From Nocardia fusca NBRC 14340 (GTDB lineage Bacteria; Actinomycetota; Actinomycetes; Mycobacteriales; Mycobacteriaceae): 64,000 bases of DNA. This document shows positions 34,122-43,788 of the stretch, piece after piece (within the stretch, counting starts at the first letter, position 1; each line of letters opens with the position of its first letter). The DNA lies in NCBI RefSeq assembly GCF_001618425.1, contig NZ_BDCU01000038.1, forward strand, positions 115,821 through 179,820, read 5' to 3'. Both the position numbers and the translations under genes were made by a program. A model generated the notes under the pieces. It was not told the origin of the DNA and made no database searches. It saw only the letters and a program-made list of their open reading frames with translations.

Positions 34122-35798
34122 TCACTGTCGCTCTGCTGACAGGTTGCCGGCGCCGCGTATGAGGTCGATGAGCGCAGAGGCGTCTTCAGGCGGCGTGTTG
34201 CCGCGCCAAGCGACATGTTGGTCGGGGCGGGAAAGCACAAGCTTGTGCTGGTAGATATCACCGGCCTCGGCGACGCTGAGATCGATTACCTGCAGCGGCA
34301 CGTTGTGCTTTCCTGCCGCCAGACAAAGGTCGGATACATCAAGAGCTGGGTCCATTCGCAGCAGTGTGAAACCGGTTTCCATCGCGTCGTACAGCGAACG
34401 GCCGTCGTTCAACCAGATATGTGGGGTTCGGCAGCCGGGAACCGTCGACGGAGTGTACGTCGCGAGGTCGTACGCAGGCGCCGATTCGGTGTCATAGGAG
34501 ATGACCGGCGAGGCGTCGTAGTAGGAGCCGAAATTGAGTCCGGCGCACGCGAATTGTCCGAGGTTCACGTCGTATAGCTCCCGGCCGACTTCGGCGCGGA
34601 AGGCGTCGGCCTCGGATCCTTCGGCGAGCAGCATGGGCGGTACATTGCGCACGAGGTCGGTGTCGAGATTTGCCAGGCCGAGAGCCATTGCATGTTCGGA
34701 TACCTGGTCTGTGACCGGTTTGCGTTCGGCTTCGTAGGCATCGAGCAGACCGGGCTCTGCCCAACCACTCAGGACGCCGGCGAGTTGCCACGACAAGGTC
34801 ATCGCGGAGGCGATACCTGCGTTCATGCCGTATCCGGCCATCGGGATCCAGAGATGACCGGCGTCGCCGCAGATGAAGACTCGTCGGTCACGGAACCGGT
34901 CGGCGACCAACCGCCGCCCGTACCAGTCGTCGACGGAGATGATTTCGTAGTCGATCTCGGCGCCGACCGCGGCCTTGATGCCCTCATGAGGGTCGATGCT
35001 GTCGAAATCTGTGCGACCGGCAGGAAGGAAGAATTGAATGGACCACAATTCGGTGCCGTCGAGAGCCACGACGCAGCCGTAGGAGTATTCATTGAGAAAC
35101 CAGGTCATCCACGCGGGGTCGACGCGACGTTTCACAGCAAGGTCGCGTGAACGGACGTACACGCCTCGTGTTCCGGAGATCACCTCTGTTCCTTCGAATT
35201 CCGCGCCGATCGACTTGCGGACGCGTGAGGTGCCGCCGTCGCATCCCACGAGATAGGTGGCGTTGAACTGTACAGACTCACCGGCGCCGTTCACGCCTCG
35301 TGCGGTGACCTGAGCCAGGTCCTGCTCGATATCGGTGATCTCGGTGCCGTAGAAAGTCCGGATATTGGGAGTAGTGCGCAGGTGTTCGCGAAGAATCGGT
35401 TCCCAGTAGAGCTGATTGCATCGGTGCGGCGGTTCCGGTGTCGGCCAACCGGAGTCGGCGTAACCGACACTGCCATAAGTATTTTCGCTCGCCGGGATAC
35501 GAATCCGCGTGAGTTCGTGACCGGTCAGCGACGTCACGTATGCGACATCGTGAGGATGACTCCTGGGCAATCCGGCATTGCGGATCTCTGTGGCGATGCC
35601 CAGACTTCGATAGTACTCGAGCGAGCGTGCCGAAATGTGGTTGCATCGTGTCCGGGGTGCCGCGTCGGCGCGCTGCTTTTCGACGATGATCACGTCGATG
35701 CCACGGCGTGCCAGGTCAAGTGCGAGCGTCATGCCGACAGGACCGGCACCGATAATCAATACGTCGCCGTGTGCAGTGGTCTGCTTCTCGACCGTCAT
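34122..35798 (-). CDS. FAD-dependent aromatic hydroxylase (PheA/TfdB/MhpA-type)
   Basis: 558 residues from ATG 35798 (GAAAGGA upstream). FAD motif IIGAGPVGMTLALDLARRG near residue 13, DG motif YLVGCDGGTSRVRKSIG near 170 and the second FAD motif VFICGDAGHLWIPMAGYGMN (in parts) near 308. Group A flavin monooxygenase that hydroxylates phenolic rings with NAD(P)H and O2. The long C-terminal thioredoxin-like domain fits the phenol hydroxylase/MhpA subfamily. Beside HyuAB and opposite an extradiol dioxygenase, it probably makes the catechol-type substrate. Confidence 0.9.
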   Translation of the reverse strand: MTVEKQTTAHGDVLIIGAGPVGMTLALDLARRGIDVIIVEKQRADAAPRTRCNHISARSLEYYRSLGIATEIRNAGLPRSHPHDVAYVTSLTGHELTRIRIPASENTYGSVGYADSGWPTPEPPHRCNQLYWEPILREHLRTTPNIRTFYGTEITDIEQDLAQVTARGVNGAGESVQFNATYLVGCDGGTSRVRKSIGAEFEGTEVISGTRGVYVRSRDLAVKRRVDPAWMTWFLNEYSYGCVVALDGTELWSIQFFLPAGRTDFDSIDPHEGIKAAVGAEIDYEIISVDDWYGRRLVADRFRDRRVFICGDAGHLWIPMAGYGMNAGIASAMTLSWQLAGVLSGWAEPGLLDAYEAERKPVTDQVSEHAMALGLANLDTDLVRNVPPMLLAEGSEADAFRAEVGRELYDVNLGQFACAGLNFGSYYDASPVISYDTESAPAYDLATYTPSTVPGCRTPHIWLNDGRSLYDAMETGFTLLRMDPALDVSDLCLAAGKHNVPLQVIDLSVAEAGDIYQHKLVLSRPDQHVAWRGNTPPEDASALIDLIRGAGNLSAERQ

Positions 35799-35986
35799 GA
35801 CGGTATACGTTCCTTTCGCTGTCCGGCCCCTCCCGGAGTCCGAGACCGATCGTGGTGATGCGAGTAGCGCATCGGGTGGTGCTGCTGCGGACGATGGGAG
35901 CCCCATGTCCGTTACCCCCGAGTGGGCGGGAAGGTTGCCCGCACCACTCGGAGGCGGTGGGCGGCTGAACGACCTACCCGATGCCG

Positions 35987-38281
35987 TCAGCCGTGGCTGT
36001 GCGTGTTGACGAGGGCGTCGGCCCTGATCGGATGGTCGGCTGGTACGACCTGGCTGATCAGCGCTGTCGCACATCCCGGACAGAGGACTTGCCGGAAGAC
36101 GACGGGTTCGTCGACATAGGTCGCCGGATCAGCCCAGACGTGAGGGCCCGCTGCCGCAGGGTCTGTCTCGATTCGGGGCAGCGCGGAAAGATACGGTTCG
36201 CCGAGCGTGCCCAGCTCTGTGCCGCAATGTCTGCACGACACCGCCGACTCCCCAACAATGATCGTGTTGTCGTCGAGGGGCTCACCCGCAGTGACGGGAC
36301 CGGGCGGATCAGCAGGCGAAATACCCGCAACGGCCCGGCGTTCGGATCGCAACTGCTCGCGCCGGCGTTCTGTGGCGCCCGAATCGGGGTTGCCCTCGGA
36401 GTCCAGCACGACGCCGTACAAATCTCTGGCAGCCGATGCGGAGACCTTCGTCTCCCGCACATCTTCGGCCACCTCGCCCGGGTCACGAAGTAGCGGGTCG
36501 CCGTAGCCACCGCCGCTCTGCCAATGCACAAAGACCGCATCACCGAGTCCGATAACGGTTTCGACCTCGCTGGCCATCACGTCCTGCTCACCACCGACCT
36601 CCGCGAGGCTTTGGGGAATCCGTCCGGAGGCCAGTGTTGCTTTCACCTCGGCCCCACGCAGGACGATATCGAGCTGGGTATTGCCCGGATACCCGCCAGC
36701 GAGACCGGCATTCATGGATGTCGCCTTGCCCGACCCGGAGAACACCGAAGCCAGCGGTGTGCCAGTGTCGTGCGGAATCAGGCAGACCGATCCGCTCAGA
36801 CCTCCACGCTGGCGGCCGGGGCCGCCGGAGTCGGTCTCCTCGCGCCGCCACAGCAGCATCACCGGCGAAGTGAACTCGGTCATCTCCGCATCGGGCGCAC
36901 GACCCATCGGGATGACGAACATCCCGCCCGTGTCCACACCGTCGCGATCTACTCCGGCACCGTAACCCCCCGCCATCGTGTCCATTACCAATGCCACGAA
37001 TGGATCTTGACGTTGATCGATACCCGCCAGGGCAACCATGTCGAAGGTGCCGCCACAGACCGACTGCACTGATTGGCGGTGCGCAGGCCGCAAGTCGAGC
37101 ATCTTCGCGAAACACTCGTTGACGAGGTTGCCGACCGCCCACGCCGGTCCGACCGGGCCTTTGCCGACGGCGGCGGGGAATTGCGCGTTGATCATGCTCC
37201 CCTCTTCGACGATGATCTCGAAGCAGCGCATGAGTCCGCCTGCGGCCCAGGGGATATCACCGGCAAGCACGGGGAGCAACGACGACATGATGCCCGCGCG
37301 CACCCCGGAATAGGGGCAGTTGATCATGCCGGTCTGTTCAGCGGTGCCGCGGAAATCGAATACGAGGTGATCCTCGCGCTTGGTCATGGCGAGAGTGATC
37401 CGGTAGAGGCCGCGGTCGTCCTGCCCGGAGTGTTCCTGGTAGCCGGTGGCGTGCCAGGTGCCGTCGGGCAGCTCGCGCAGCTTGGCGCGCAGTCGTTGCT
37501 CGGCATCGGACATCATCCGCTTCATGACCGCCTTGACCGTGTCCATGCCGTAGGCCTCGAGCAGGCGGCGCATCCGGGTCTGAGCAGTGAAGTTGGCACC
37601 GATCTTCGCGCGCAGGTCGAGTTCGACCTGCCTGGGTGTCCGCGACCGCCGAATCCAGAGATCGGCGATATCGCGTTGGAGCACACTGTCGCGCACCACT
37701 TTCACCGGCGGGGTGGGCAGCGATTCCCAGAACACGTCCTGTGCCCGGGGTGTCCACGAGCCCGGGGCGACACCACCGAGGTCGAGTTCGTGAGCTACGG
37801 CGGAGGACCATCCGAACAGCTGCCCTTCGAAGAAGAAGGGCGCGAAAACGGTGGCATCGTTCTGGTGCAGGCCCCCGCCCACCCACGGGTCGTTGCACAG
37901 GAACATGTCACCCTCGCAGATACCCGGATTCTCCGCGCGGTTCTGCAAGGTCCAGTAGACGGCGAGGTCGAGGGATGCGGCGAGGAAGGTGTTGTAGAGA
38001 CCGATCTGCACTTCCTGACCGAGTTCGTCGCACAGGGCGAAGTCGAAGTCGTTGGCTTCGGTGACAACGATGGACCCCGACATCCGCTTGAGCGTTTCGC
38101 CCATCTCGTCGGTGATCGATGCCAGCCGGTGACGGACTACCTCGTAGGTGAGGGGATCGAGATTTTCGATCACGTCGTCGCCGACTGTGTGCAGGCGCAA
38201 CCCTTCCGGCACACCTGCTCGCAATGTTTCAGGGTCGACGGGCCGGCTGTTGAACACGTCGGCGCCAGGAATCGGACTCAC
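35987..38281 (-). CDS. HyuB-type hydantoinase B/oxoprolinase subunit with C-terminal zinc-ribbon-like domain
   Basis: 764 residues from GTG 38281, whose codon overlaps the HyuA stop (GTGA). Family signatures: DPLTYEVVRHRLASITDEMG near residue 42 (in parts), NDPWVGGGLHQND near 130, and the Gly-rich GRQRGGLSGSVCLIP near 500. The C-terminus carries CRHC near 683 and CPGC near 734, like the small metal-binding subunit of acetone/acetophenone carboxylases. With HyuA it forms an ATP-dependent hydrolase or carboxylase. The fusion favours the carboxylase-type branch, but hydantoin-like chemistry is not excluded. Confidence 0.88.
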   Translation of the reverse strand: MSPIPGADVFNSRPVDPETLRAGVPEGLRLHTVGDDVIENLDPLTYEVVRHRLASITDEMGETLKRMSGSIVVTEANDFDFALCDELGQEVQIGLYNTFLAASLDLAVYWTLQNRAENPGICEGDMFLCNDPWVGGGLHQNDATVFAPFFFEGQLFGWSSAVAHELDLGGVAPGSWTPRAQDVFWESLPTPPVKVVRDSVLQRDIADLWIRRSRTPRQVELDLRAKIGANFTAQTRMRRLLEAYGMDTVKAVMKRMMSDAEQRLRAKLRELPDGTWHATGYQEHSGQDDRGLYRITLAMTKREDHLVFDFRGTAEQTGMINCPYSGVRAGIMSSLLPVLAGDIPWAAGGLMRCFEIIVEEGSMINAQFPAAVGKGPVGPAWAVGNLVNECFAKMLDLRPAHRQSVQSVCGGTFDMVALAGIDQRQDPFVALVMDTMAGGYGAGVDRDGVDTGGMFVIPMGRAPDAEMTEFTSPVMLLWRREETDSGGPGRQRGGLSGSVCLIPHDTGTPLASVFSGSGKATSMNAGLAGGYPGNTQLDIVLRGAEVKATLASGRIPQSLAEVGGEQDVMASEVETVIGLGDAVFVHWQSGGGYGDPLLRDPGEVAEDVRETKVSASAARDLYGVVLDSEGNPDSGATERRREQLRSERRAVAGISPADPPGPVTAGEPLDDNTIIVGESAVSCRHCGTELGTLGEPYLSALPRIETDPAAAGPHVWADPATYVDEPVVFRQVLCPGCATALISQVVPADHPIRADALVNTHSHG

Positions 38282-40395
38282 GGTCGCTCCTCTGGGTTGT
38301 GATGAATGACGAGATTGCCGAGCCGGTCGATCTCCGCGGAGTCGGTGGGGCCCACCGCGACGGTGGTCGTCGGCACCTCGACCACAGCGGGACCATGGAG
38401 GGTATGGCCGGGCACGAGCCTGCGATAGTCGTAGATCGGTGTGTTCTCGAAACCGCGACGCGGATCGAGGAGCACCGGGCGGTGCTCGGTAATGGCGGCA
38501 TCGACGGAGTCACAGGTGCCTCCAGCCATTTCGGGGAGAGTGACCTGCGAGGGCAGGACACCGGTGGCATGGACACGGTAGGTGATGAATTGGAAGCCGG
38601 CGTCCGCGTAACCGGTCCCTTCTCCGAACATTCGGCTGTAGCGGTGTTCGAAGTCCGCGACAGCCTCGGCCAGGGTTTCGTCGATGATCGCGCCCGCGGG
38701 AACCGGGGTGGGGAGTTCGGCCAGTTGCATGCTGTAGCGGATGTCGATCTCGCGCCGGATCACGATATCGATCAGATCGACCTCTTGGTCTTGCAGCGCT
38801 GTCCGAGCGGAGTCCTCCAGCGTGTCGAAAATCTTCGCGACGTGCTCAGCGGGAACCGGATACGTTGCCGGGTCGGACAATTCCTTGACGGTGCCGACAT
38901 TGCTGGACGCCAATCCGTACGCCGAGAACGCCGCCGCCGACGGCCCGAGCGGCACCACGGTGGACTGCACGCCCAAGTCGGCGCCGTAGGCGAAGCAGTG
39001 CACCGGTCCAGCGCCGCCGAAGGCGTAGACCACGAAATCCCGTGGGTCTTCGCCGGATTCGATGACGACCTTGCGCACGAGGTCCGCGGTTTGTGCGTTC
39101 TGCACGGCGAAAATCGCCGCGGCCGCGTCCTCGACGGTCATGCCGAGGGGGTCGGCGATCTTCTCCTTGATGGCCTCCCGTGCGCGCTCCAGCGAGAGTT
39201 TCTTGCGGCCGCCCAGGAAGTTTCCGGGATTCAGGATTCCCAATACGAGATCGGCATCGGTGACCGTCGGCTCGGAACCGCCCTGGTCATAGCAGGCCGG
39301 TCCAGGGACGGCTTGGGCACTGCGTGGGCCCACCCGGAGATTTCCGCCCGGGTCGATATGCGCGATCGCGCCACCGCCGCTGCCGATGATCTGCACTTTC
39401 AGCATCGGCACGTCGATCTCGTGCTGGTTGATGATCGCCCTTGTGGCTTCGACCGGCTTGCCGTCGATGATGATGCCGACCAGGAAGGTGGTGCCGCCCA
39501 CATCGGTGCAGATGACGTTGCGATGCCCGAGCTGCTCGGCGAGCCGGCCCGCTCCCGCGACACCGCCGGACAGCACCGAGCCGACCGTGGTGATCGCGGC
39601 ATTCGGCGCCTGACTTGCGGCCACGGTGGTGCCGGCGCCCTGCATGATCAGCAACGGCCCGCGCAGGCCGTGATCGCGAAGGTCGCGCTCGAGTGGCTCC
39701 AGGTATCGCGCCAGCGTCGGCCCGACCTGAGTGCTCATGATCGTGGTGGCGTTGCGTGAGAATTCACGGATGCGCGGTGACAGTTCGCTCGACAGGGTCA
39801 CGTACATGTCCGGGGCCTGTTCGTGGATCAGCTCCCGCAGGCGCAGTTCGTGCGCCGGATTGCGGAACGACCACAGCAGCGACACCGCGATCGCTTCGAC
39901 ATCCTGCTCGAGTAGCCGTGTGATGGCGTTGCGCGCCTGATCCTCGTCGAGCGGCACCACAACCGCGCCCTTGTAGTCGATCCGCTCCACGATCTCCAGC
40001 GCGCGCCGCTTGGGGACCAACGGCGCCGGCTTGCGCGTCGTCAAGATGTTCTGAATCTGTTCGGGACTGTTCCCGGCATATCGCCCGGCCACGTTCATGA
40101 TGTAGATCGAGTCACGGTGGCCGATCGTGGTGAGCCAGCCGACCTCCCCGACATCACCGATGACCAGCGCGTTCAACGCGGAGGTCGTGCCATGGGCGAT
40201 ATGCGAGGTCTCTGCGAGCATGCCCTCGCGGGTGATGCCGATATGCGCGGCGAGCTCCTGCAGGACCTGCATCACGCCTTCGGCGTAGTTCGGTGGGGTA
40301 GAGGGGGTCTTCGTCGAAAACATGGCGCCGTCGTCTCGCGCGGCCACCGCATCCGTGAATGTCCCTCCTACGTCGATACCGATCACGTAGGACAT
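38278..40395 (-). CDS. HyuA-type hydantoinase A/oxoprolinase ATPase subunit
   Basis: 705 residues from ATG 40395, which has GGAGAAAGG upstream. N-terminal ATPase signature IGIDVGGTFTDAVA at residues 5-18, AHGTTSALNALV near 68, TDVGGTTFLVGII near 302, and KVVIESGEDPRDFVVYAFGGAGP in parts near 450. It couples ATP cleavage to activation of the substrate (amide or enolate) for the HyuB partner. Stop overlaps the hyuB GTG. Confidence 0.9.
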   Translation of the reverse strand: MSYVIGIDVGGTFTDAVAARDDGAMFSTKTPSTPPNYAEGVMQVLQELAAHIGITREGMLAETSHIAHGTTSALNALVIGDVGEVGWLTTIGHRDSIYIMNVAGRYAGNSPEQIQNILTTRKPAPLVPKRRALEIVERIDYKGAVVVPLDEDQARNAITRLLEQDVEAIAVSLLWSFRNPAHELRLRELIHEQAPDMYVTLSSELSPRIREFSRNATTIMSTQVGPTLARYLEPLERDLRDHGLRGPLLIMQGAGTTVAASQAPNAAITTVGSVLSGGVAGAGRLAEQLGHRNVICTDVGGTTFLVGIIIDGKPVEATRAIINQHEIDVPMLKVQIIGSGGGAIAHIDPGGNLRVGPRSAQAVPGPACYDQGGSEPTVTDADLVLGILNPGNFLGGRKKLSLERAREAIKEKIADPLGMTVEDAAAAIFAVQNAQTADLVRKVVIESGEDPRDFVVYAFGGAGPVHCFAYGADLGVQSTVVPLGPSAAAFSAYGLASSNVGTVKELSDPATYPVPAEHVAKIFDTLEDSARTALQDQEVDLIDIVIRREIDIRYSMQLAELPTPVPAGAIIDETLAEAVADFEHRYSRMFGEGTGYADAGFQFITYRVHATGVLPSQVTLPEMAGGTCDSVDAAITEHRPVLLDPRRGFENTPIYDYRRLVPGHTLHGPAVVEVPTTTVAVGPTDSAEIDRLGNLVIHHNPEERP

Positions 40396-40443
40396 GCCTG
40401 TGCCTTTCTCCGTTGAATCCACATGGTTGAAATCGGGCGAAAC

Positions 40444-40794
40444 CTAGTAACCATCGGTTCCGCCGCTCGCCGCCGAACCGGTGCCACCGCCGAAGATGCG
40501 AACGAGTCGGCCGCCCGCGCCGAGCCGGATCGTGACATCCCCGCGCGGCACCGCCTGGCAGGGCAGACAGGGGCGGCCGGTGCTACCGGGCCCCGAGTGC
40601 GCGGTGTCGAGCAGTTCCTCGGCGACAGCGCTGGGGTAGTCGACCGCGCCGGCTTCCAGCCATGCCAGACAAGCCCCGCAACCTCCCCTGCGACACGTAT
40701 ACGGCAGCCGATACCCAGCGCGGCGAACCGCGTCGACCACGCGCTCGTCGGGCCGCGCGGCAAACACCACGTTCTCCGGCAGTACTCGGATCAT
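40444..40794 (-). CDS. plant-type 2Fe-2S ferredoxin
   Basis: 116 residues. Cluster ligands in CRRGGCGACLAWL near residue 34 and CLPCQAV near 76 (four Cys in the chloroplast-type CX4CX2C...C spacing; the loop contains one more Cys). It would pass electrons to the extradiol dioxygenase, reactivating its Fe(II) as XylT-type ferredoxins do, or to an unidentified oxygenase. The C-terminus is Gly/Ser-rich. First gene of the minus-strand unit, divergent from the dioxygenase. Confidence 0.88.
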   Translation of the reverse strand: MIRVLPENVVFAARPDERVVDAVRRAGYRLPYTCRRGGCGACLAWLEAGAVDYPSAVAEELLDTAHSGPGSTGRPCLPCQAVPRGDVTIRLGAGGRLVRIFGGGTGSAASGGTDGY

Positions 40795-40937
40795 TGTTCG
40801 TCACCTTCGTCGCGTGATGTCCATCACTTCGCCCCTCACACAGACTGCAGCAAAGTTCAGTAAGAATCAAGCAGTTTAGAAATTTTTAAGAACCATCTCC
40901 GCTGAAAAATGGACGTATATGCACTTACAGGTGCCAA

Positions 40938-41002
40938 TTGACAGCTCATCCCTACAGTCATATTGTGTGTAGAAACAGATTCAAACATGCGGGAAACCGC
41001 AT
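40938..41002 (+). promoter_or_regulatory. sigma-70-like promoter and GNRA hairpin ahead of the dioxygenase operon
   Basis: TTGACA (40938-40943), a 17-bp spacer and TATTGT (40961-40966) lie in a low-GC divergent gap. CTACA (40952-40956) and TGTAG (40968-40972) flank the -10 and could be an operator. Downstream, ATGCGG-GAAA-CCGCAT (40987-41002) would form a tetraloop hairpin in the leader, 20 bp before the start codon. Confidence 0.55.
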
Positions 41003-41021
41003 CAACTGAGAAGAGTTGGCT

Positions 41022-41936
41022 ATGGGTGTGATGCGTCTGGGGTACGTCCATGCGCGGCAGACCGATCTGGCGAAGGGGGTGGAGTACTACACCGACACAC
41101 TCGGGATGAAGGTCATGCACACAGACGAGCAGGGCCGCGTCTATCTGAAAGCGTGGGACGAGTACGACCATCACTCGGTGGTGCTGGAGGACGGGGGCGT
41201 CGGGCTGGTGAAGCTCGGCTACAAGTGCGCAACATCCGACGATCTCGCGGTCTTCGAAAAGCGGCTCACGCAGTTCGGCTGCACCATGGAGCGAATGAGC
41301 GCCGGAGACAACGCCGGCATCGGTGACGGAGTCCGCGTCGTACTACCGTCGGAACATGTCCTCGAACTCTACTCGGAGGCCGAGTACGTCGGCAACGAGC
41401 TGGGGTTGCTCAATCCCGCGGTGGCGCCACGCCACCCGATCGGCGCATCGGTTCCCCGGCTCGAACATGCCGTGATCACGACGACCGACGCCGCCACGGT
41501 CGAACGACTCTTCGCCGAGTGTCTGGGTTTCCACGCATCCGAGCGAATCATCGACAACGTCGAGGATCAGAACCTGATCGGCTCGTTCATGTTCTGCGGG
41601 AACTCCCCCCACGACATCGCGATCATGCCCGGCCCCAACGGAAAACTGCACCACTTCGCATTCCACCTCGAAGACTGGTCGGCAATCTTGCGCGCCGGGC
41701 AGGTCCTCGGTGACTACGACGTACCGATCGACGAAGGTCCCAAGCAGCACGGCATCACCCGCGGCATGACGATCTACATGTTCGACCCGGCCGGCAATCG
41801 GAATGAGGTCTTCGCGGGCGGCTACGCCACTTTTCCGGATTTCAAGACCATCACCTGGACTTCGGACCAGCTGACCAAGGGCGTTTTCTACGTCGGAAAC
41901 GAATTGAGCGAGCGGTTCCTCAATACCGTCACCTGA
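41022..41936 (+). CDS. extradiol (catechol 2,3-type) dioxygenase
   Basis: 304 residues of two vicinal-oxygen-chelate repeats. Fe(II) ligands are visible: His in RLEHAVI (about H149), His in LHHFAFHL (about H210/211) and Glu in RNEVFAGG (about E262). It opens a catechol-type ring next to the diol. N-terminal MRLGYVHARQTDLAKGVEYY is typical of the XylE-like type I branch. ATG 41022 is preferred over an in-frame TTG at 41016. The C-C hydrolase follows. Confidence 0.93.
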   Translation: MGVMRLGYVHARQTDLAKGVEYYTDTLGMKVMHTDEQGRVYLKAWDEYDHHSVVLEDGGVGLVKLGYKCATSDDLAVFEKRLTQFGCTMERMSAGDNAGIGDGVRVVLPSEHVLELYSEAEYVGNELGLLNPAVAPRHPIGASVPRLEHAVITTTDAATVERLFAECLGFHASERIIDNVEDQNLIGSFMFCGNSPHDIAIMPGPNGKLHHFAFHLEDWSAILRAGQVLGDYDVPIDEGPKQHGITRGMTIYMFDPAGNRNEVFAGGYATFPDFKTITWTSDQLTKGVFYVGNELSERFLNTVT

Positions 41937-42058
41937 CCGCGCCGCCGCCCGGCTTTCACCCGCCGCCCGGCTTTCACCGGCCGATTGATGGCATTCCACA
42001 CGCCACATGCGCACATCGGGACCTGTGATCGAGCAGTGCCCGACACGAGAGGGAGACT

Positions 42059-42970
42059 ATGAAAGAGATGAGCGAAACCGGCCGAACCGTTGACGTTCAC
42101 GGAATACCCACTCACTACCATGACGCCGGCAACGGACCGGTGGTTCTGCTTATCCATGGTTCCGGTCCCGGAGTCACCGCGCACGCAAACTGGCGGCCCA
42201 TCTTTCCAGCGCTGAGCCAGAACTTCCGGGTCATCGCGCCGGACATGCTCGGATTCGGGTATACCGCCATACCCGACGATATGACGTTCACCATGGACAC
42301 CTGGCTGTCGCATCTCACCGGTTTCCTCGACGCACTCGACATCGAAGAGTGCGCGATCGTCGGCAACAGTTTCGGCGGCGCCGTCGCGCTGCACCTGACG
42401 GCTCGTCAACCCGAACGGGTACGGCGCGTCGTATTGATGGGCAGCTCCGGCATCTCCTTCCCGCTCACGCCGGGCCTGGACGCGGTATGGGGCTATGAAC
42501 CGTCCCGTGACGCGATGCGAGAGATGCTGCGCCTGTTCGCGTTCCGCAACGACCTCGTGGGTGACGAGCTCGTCGAAGACCGCTACCAGGCATCGATGCG
42601 GCCAGGGGTACAGGAGGCCTATTCGGCGATGTTCCCGCCGCCCAGGCAACACTCGATCGACGCTTTGGCCCTGCCCGAGACCGCGTTCGGCAATATCACC
42701 TGCGAAACTCTGCTCATCCACGGGTGGGACGACCGGATCGTCCCGGTCGATGTGTCACGTCGGCTGGCCGAGCTCCTGCCACACGCTCGGCTGCACATCA
42801 TTTCCGAATGTGGTCACTGGGTGCAGATCGAGAAGGCCGACGAGTTCCGCACACTCGTATCCGACTTCCTTGGCACCGACCTCACGGACACTTCATCCGC
42901 CGCAGTTACCGGTGGAGCCCCGACGCCTTCACACCACACCGGAGTCGCCGACAGCGTCCTCCACCAATGA
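42059..42970 (+). CDS. meta-cleavage-product C-C hydrolase (alpha/beta hydrolase)
   Basis: 303 residues. Oxyanion segment IHGSGPGVTAHANW near residue 32, nucleophile GNSFGG (about S104), acid in HGWDDRIVP and base in SECGHWVQIEKADEF. HGSGPG is characteristic of DmpD/TodF/CumD-type hydrolases that cleave the ring-opened product. Next to the extradiol dioxygenase it supplies the following step. The 30-residue Ser/Thr/Pro tail beyond the hydrolase core is unusual. Its stop overlaps an ATG of the regulator gene (ATGA). Confidence 0.92.
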   Translation: MKEMSETGRTVDVHGIPTHYHDAGNGPVVLLIHGSGPGVTAHANWRPIFPALSQNFRVIAPDMLGFGYTAIPDDMTFTMDTWLSHLTGFLDALDIEECAIVGNSFGGAVALHLTARQPERVRRVVLMGSSGISFPLTPGLDAVWGYEPSRDAMREMLRLFAFRNDLVGDELVEDRYQASMRPGVQEAYSAMFPPPRQHSIDALALPETAFGNITCETLLIHGWDDRIVPVDVSRRLAELLPHARLHIISECGHWVQIEKADEFRTLVSDFLGTDLTDTSSAAVTGGAPTPSHHTGVADSVLHQ

Positions 42971-43032
42971 CACACTCGAGGCATGCTGCGGCGAACGGTG
43001 CCGCAGCTCGAATGCCTACAGAGGAGTGGTAC

Positions 43033-43788
43033 GTGCCCAGGACCCCGAATTCCAGAGCCGAGCAGCTTGCCACCGAGATCGAACGGGACATCCTCGACAC
43101 CCGGCCGCAGCCGGGCGAACGCCTGGGCTTCCGGACCGAGCTGATCGAGCGGTACGGCGTCAGCCCCAGTGTGATGAACGAGGCGCTGCAAATCTTGCGG
43201 GAGCGGGGCCGGGTCCTCGTCAAACGAGGTGCCACCGGTGGTATTTTCGTCAATGACATCCCGCCCCAGCTGCGTATCGGCGTAGTGGACATCTGGTTCG
43301 ACGGTTTGGCCGATGCTCGCCACCTGTTCGAGGCACGGCGATCACTCGAGGACCTGCTCAGCGAGACCGCCCTTCACCGGGCAACACCCGAAGACGTTCA
43401 AATGATGGCGTGGGCACTCGACGAACTACACGGTTCCCGAGATGATCCCAAACTGTTCTTCGGCGCCATCTTGCGCTTCCATATCGCGATCGCCAGAGCT
43501 GCCCGGATACCCTACGTGTCCGATTTGTACGCGACGCTGTCCACTCTTCTCGCCAACACCATCGTCAAAGCCCGCTTCATCGAAGACCACGAACGCCCAG
43601 CGGACCAAAGTGTCGTTGTGCACGGGCGTCTGCTCGAGGCCATCAAGTCCAGGGACCCTGATGCCCTTCGGCGAGCTTGCCGTGTTCACAACGAAATGGA
43701 ACTACGAGAAACCCACCTCGCCCCGCACACACCTGAAAACGACGAGCAACTGAAGCTCGCCACGCAGGAAGCGGAACAACCACTGTGA
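43033..43788 (+). CDS. GntR family regulator of the aromatic unit
   Basis: 251 residues from GTG 43033, which has GAGGAG seven bases upstream. An in-frame ATG at 42967, overlapping the hydrolase stop, is an alternative. Winged helix: SRAEQLATEIERDILDTRPQPG (in parts), FRTELIERYGVSPSVMNEALQIL (in parts), LVKRGATGGIFV. The ligand domain has FHIAIARAARIPYV and VVHGRLLEAI. Probably controls the divergent promoter at 40.8-41.0 kb. A palindrome TGAGCGG-T-CCGCTCA overlaps its stop codon. Confidence 0.88.
   Translation: MPRTPNSRAEQLATEIERDILDTRPQPGERLGFRTELIERYGVSPSVMNEALQILRERGRVLVKRGATGGIFVNDIPPQLRIGVVDIWFDGLADARHLFEARRSLEDLLSETALHRATPEDVQMMAWALDELHGSRDDPKLFFGAILRFHIAIARAARIPYVSDLYATLSTLLANTIVKARFIEDHERPADQSVVVHGRLLEAIKSRDPDALRRACRVHNEMELRETHLAPHTPENDEQLKLATQEAEQPL

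Noticed and set aside
37073..39759. Large plus-strand open frames opposite the HyuA/HyuB genes (37073-38302 and 38299-39759)
   Set aside because: Complementary-strand shadows of well-supported hydantoinase-type genes.
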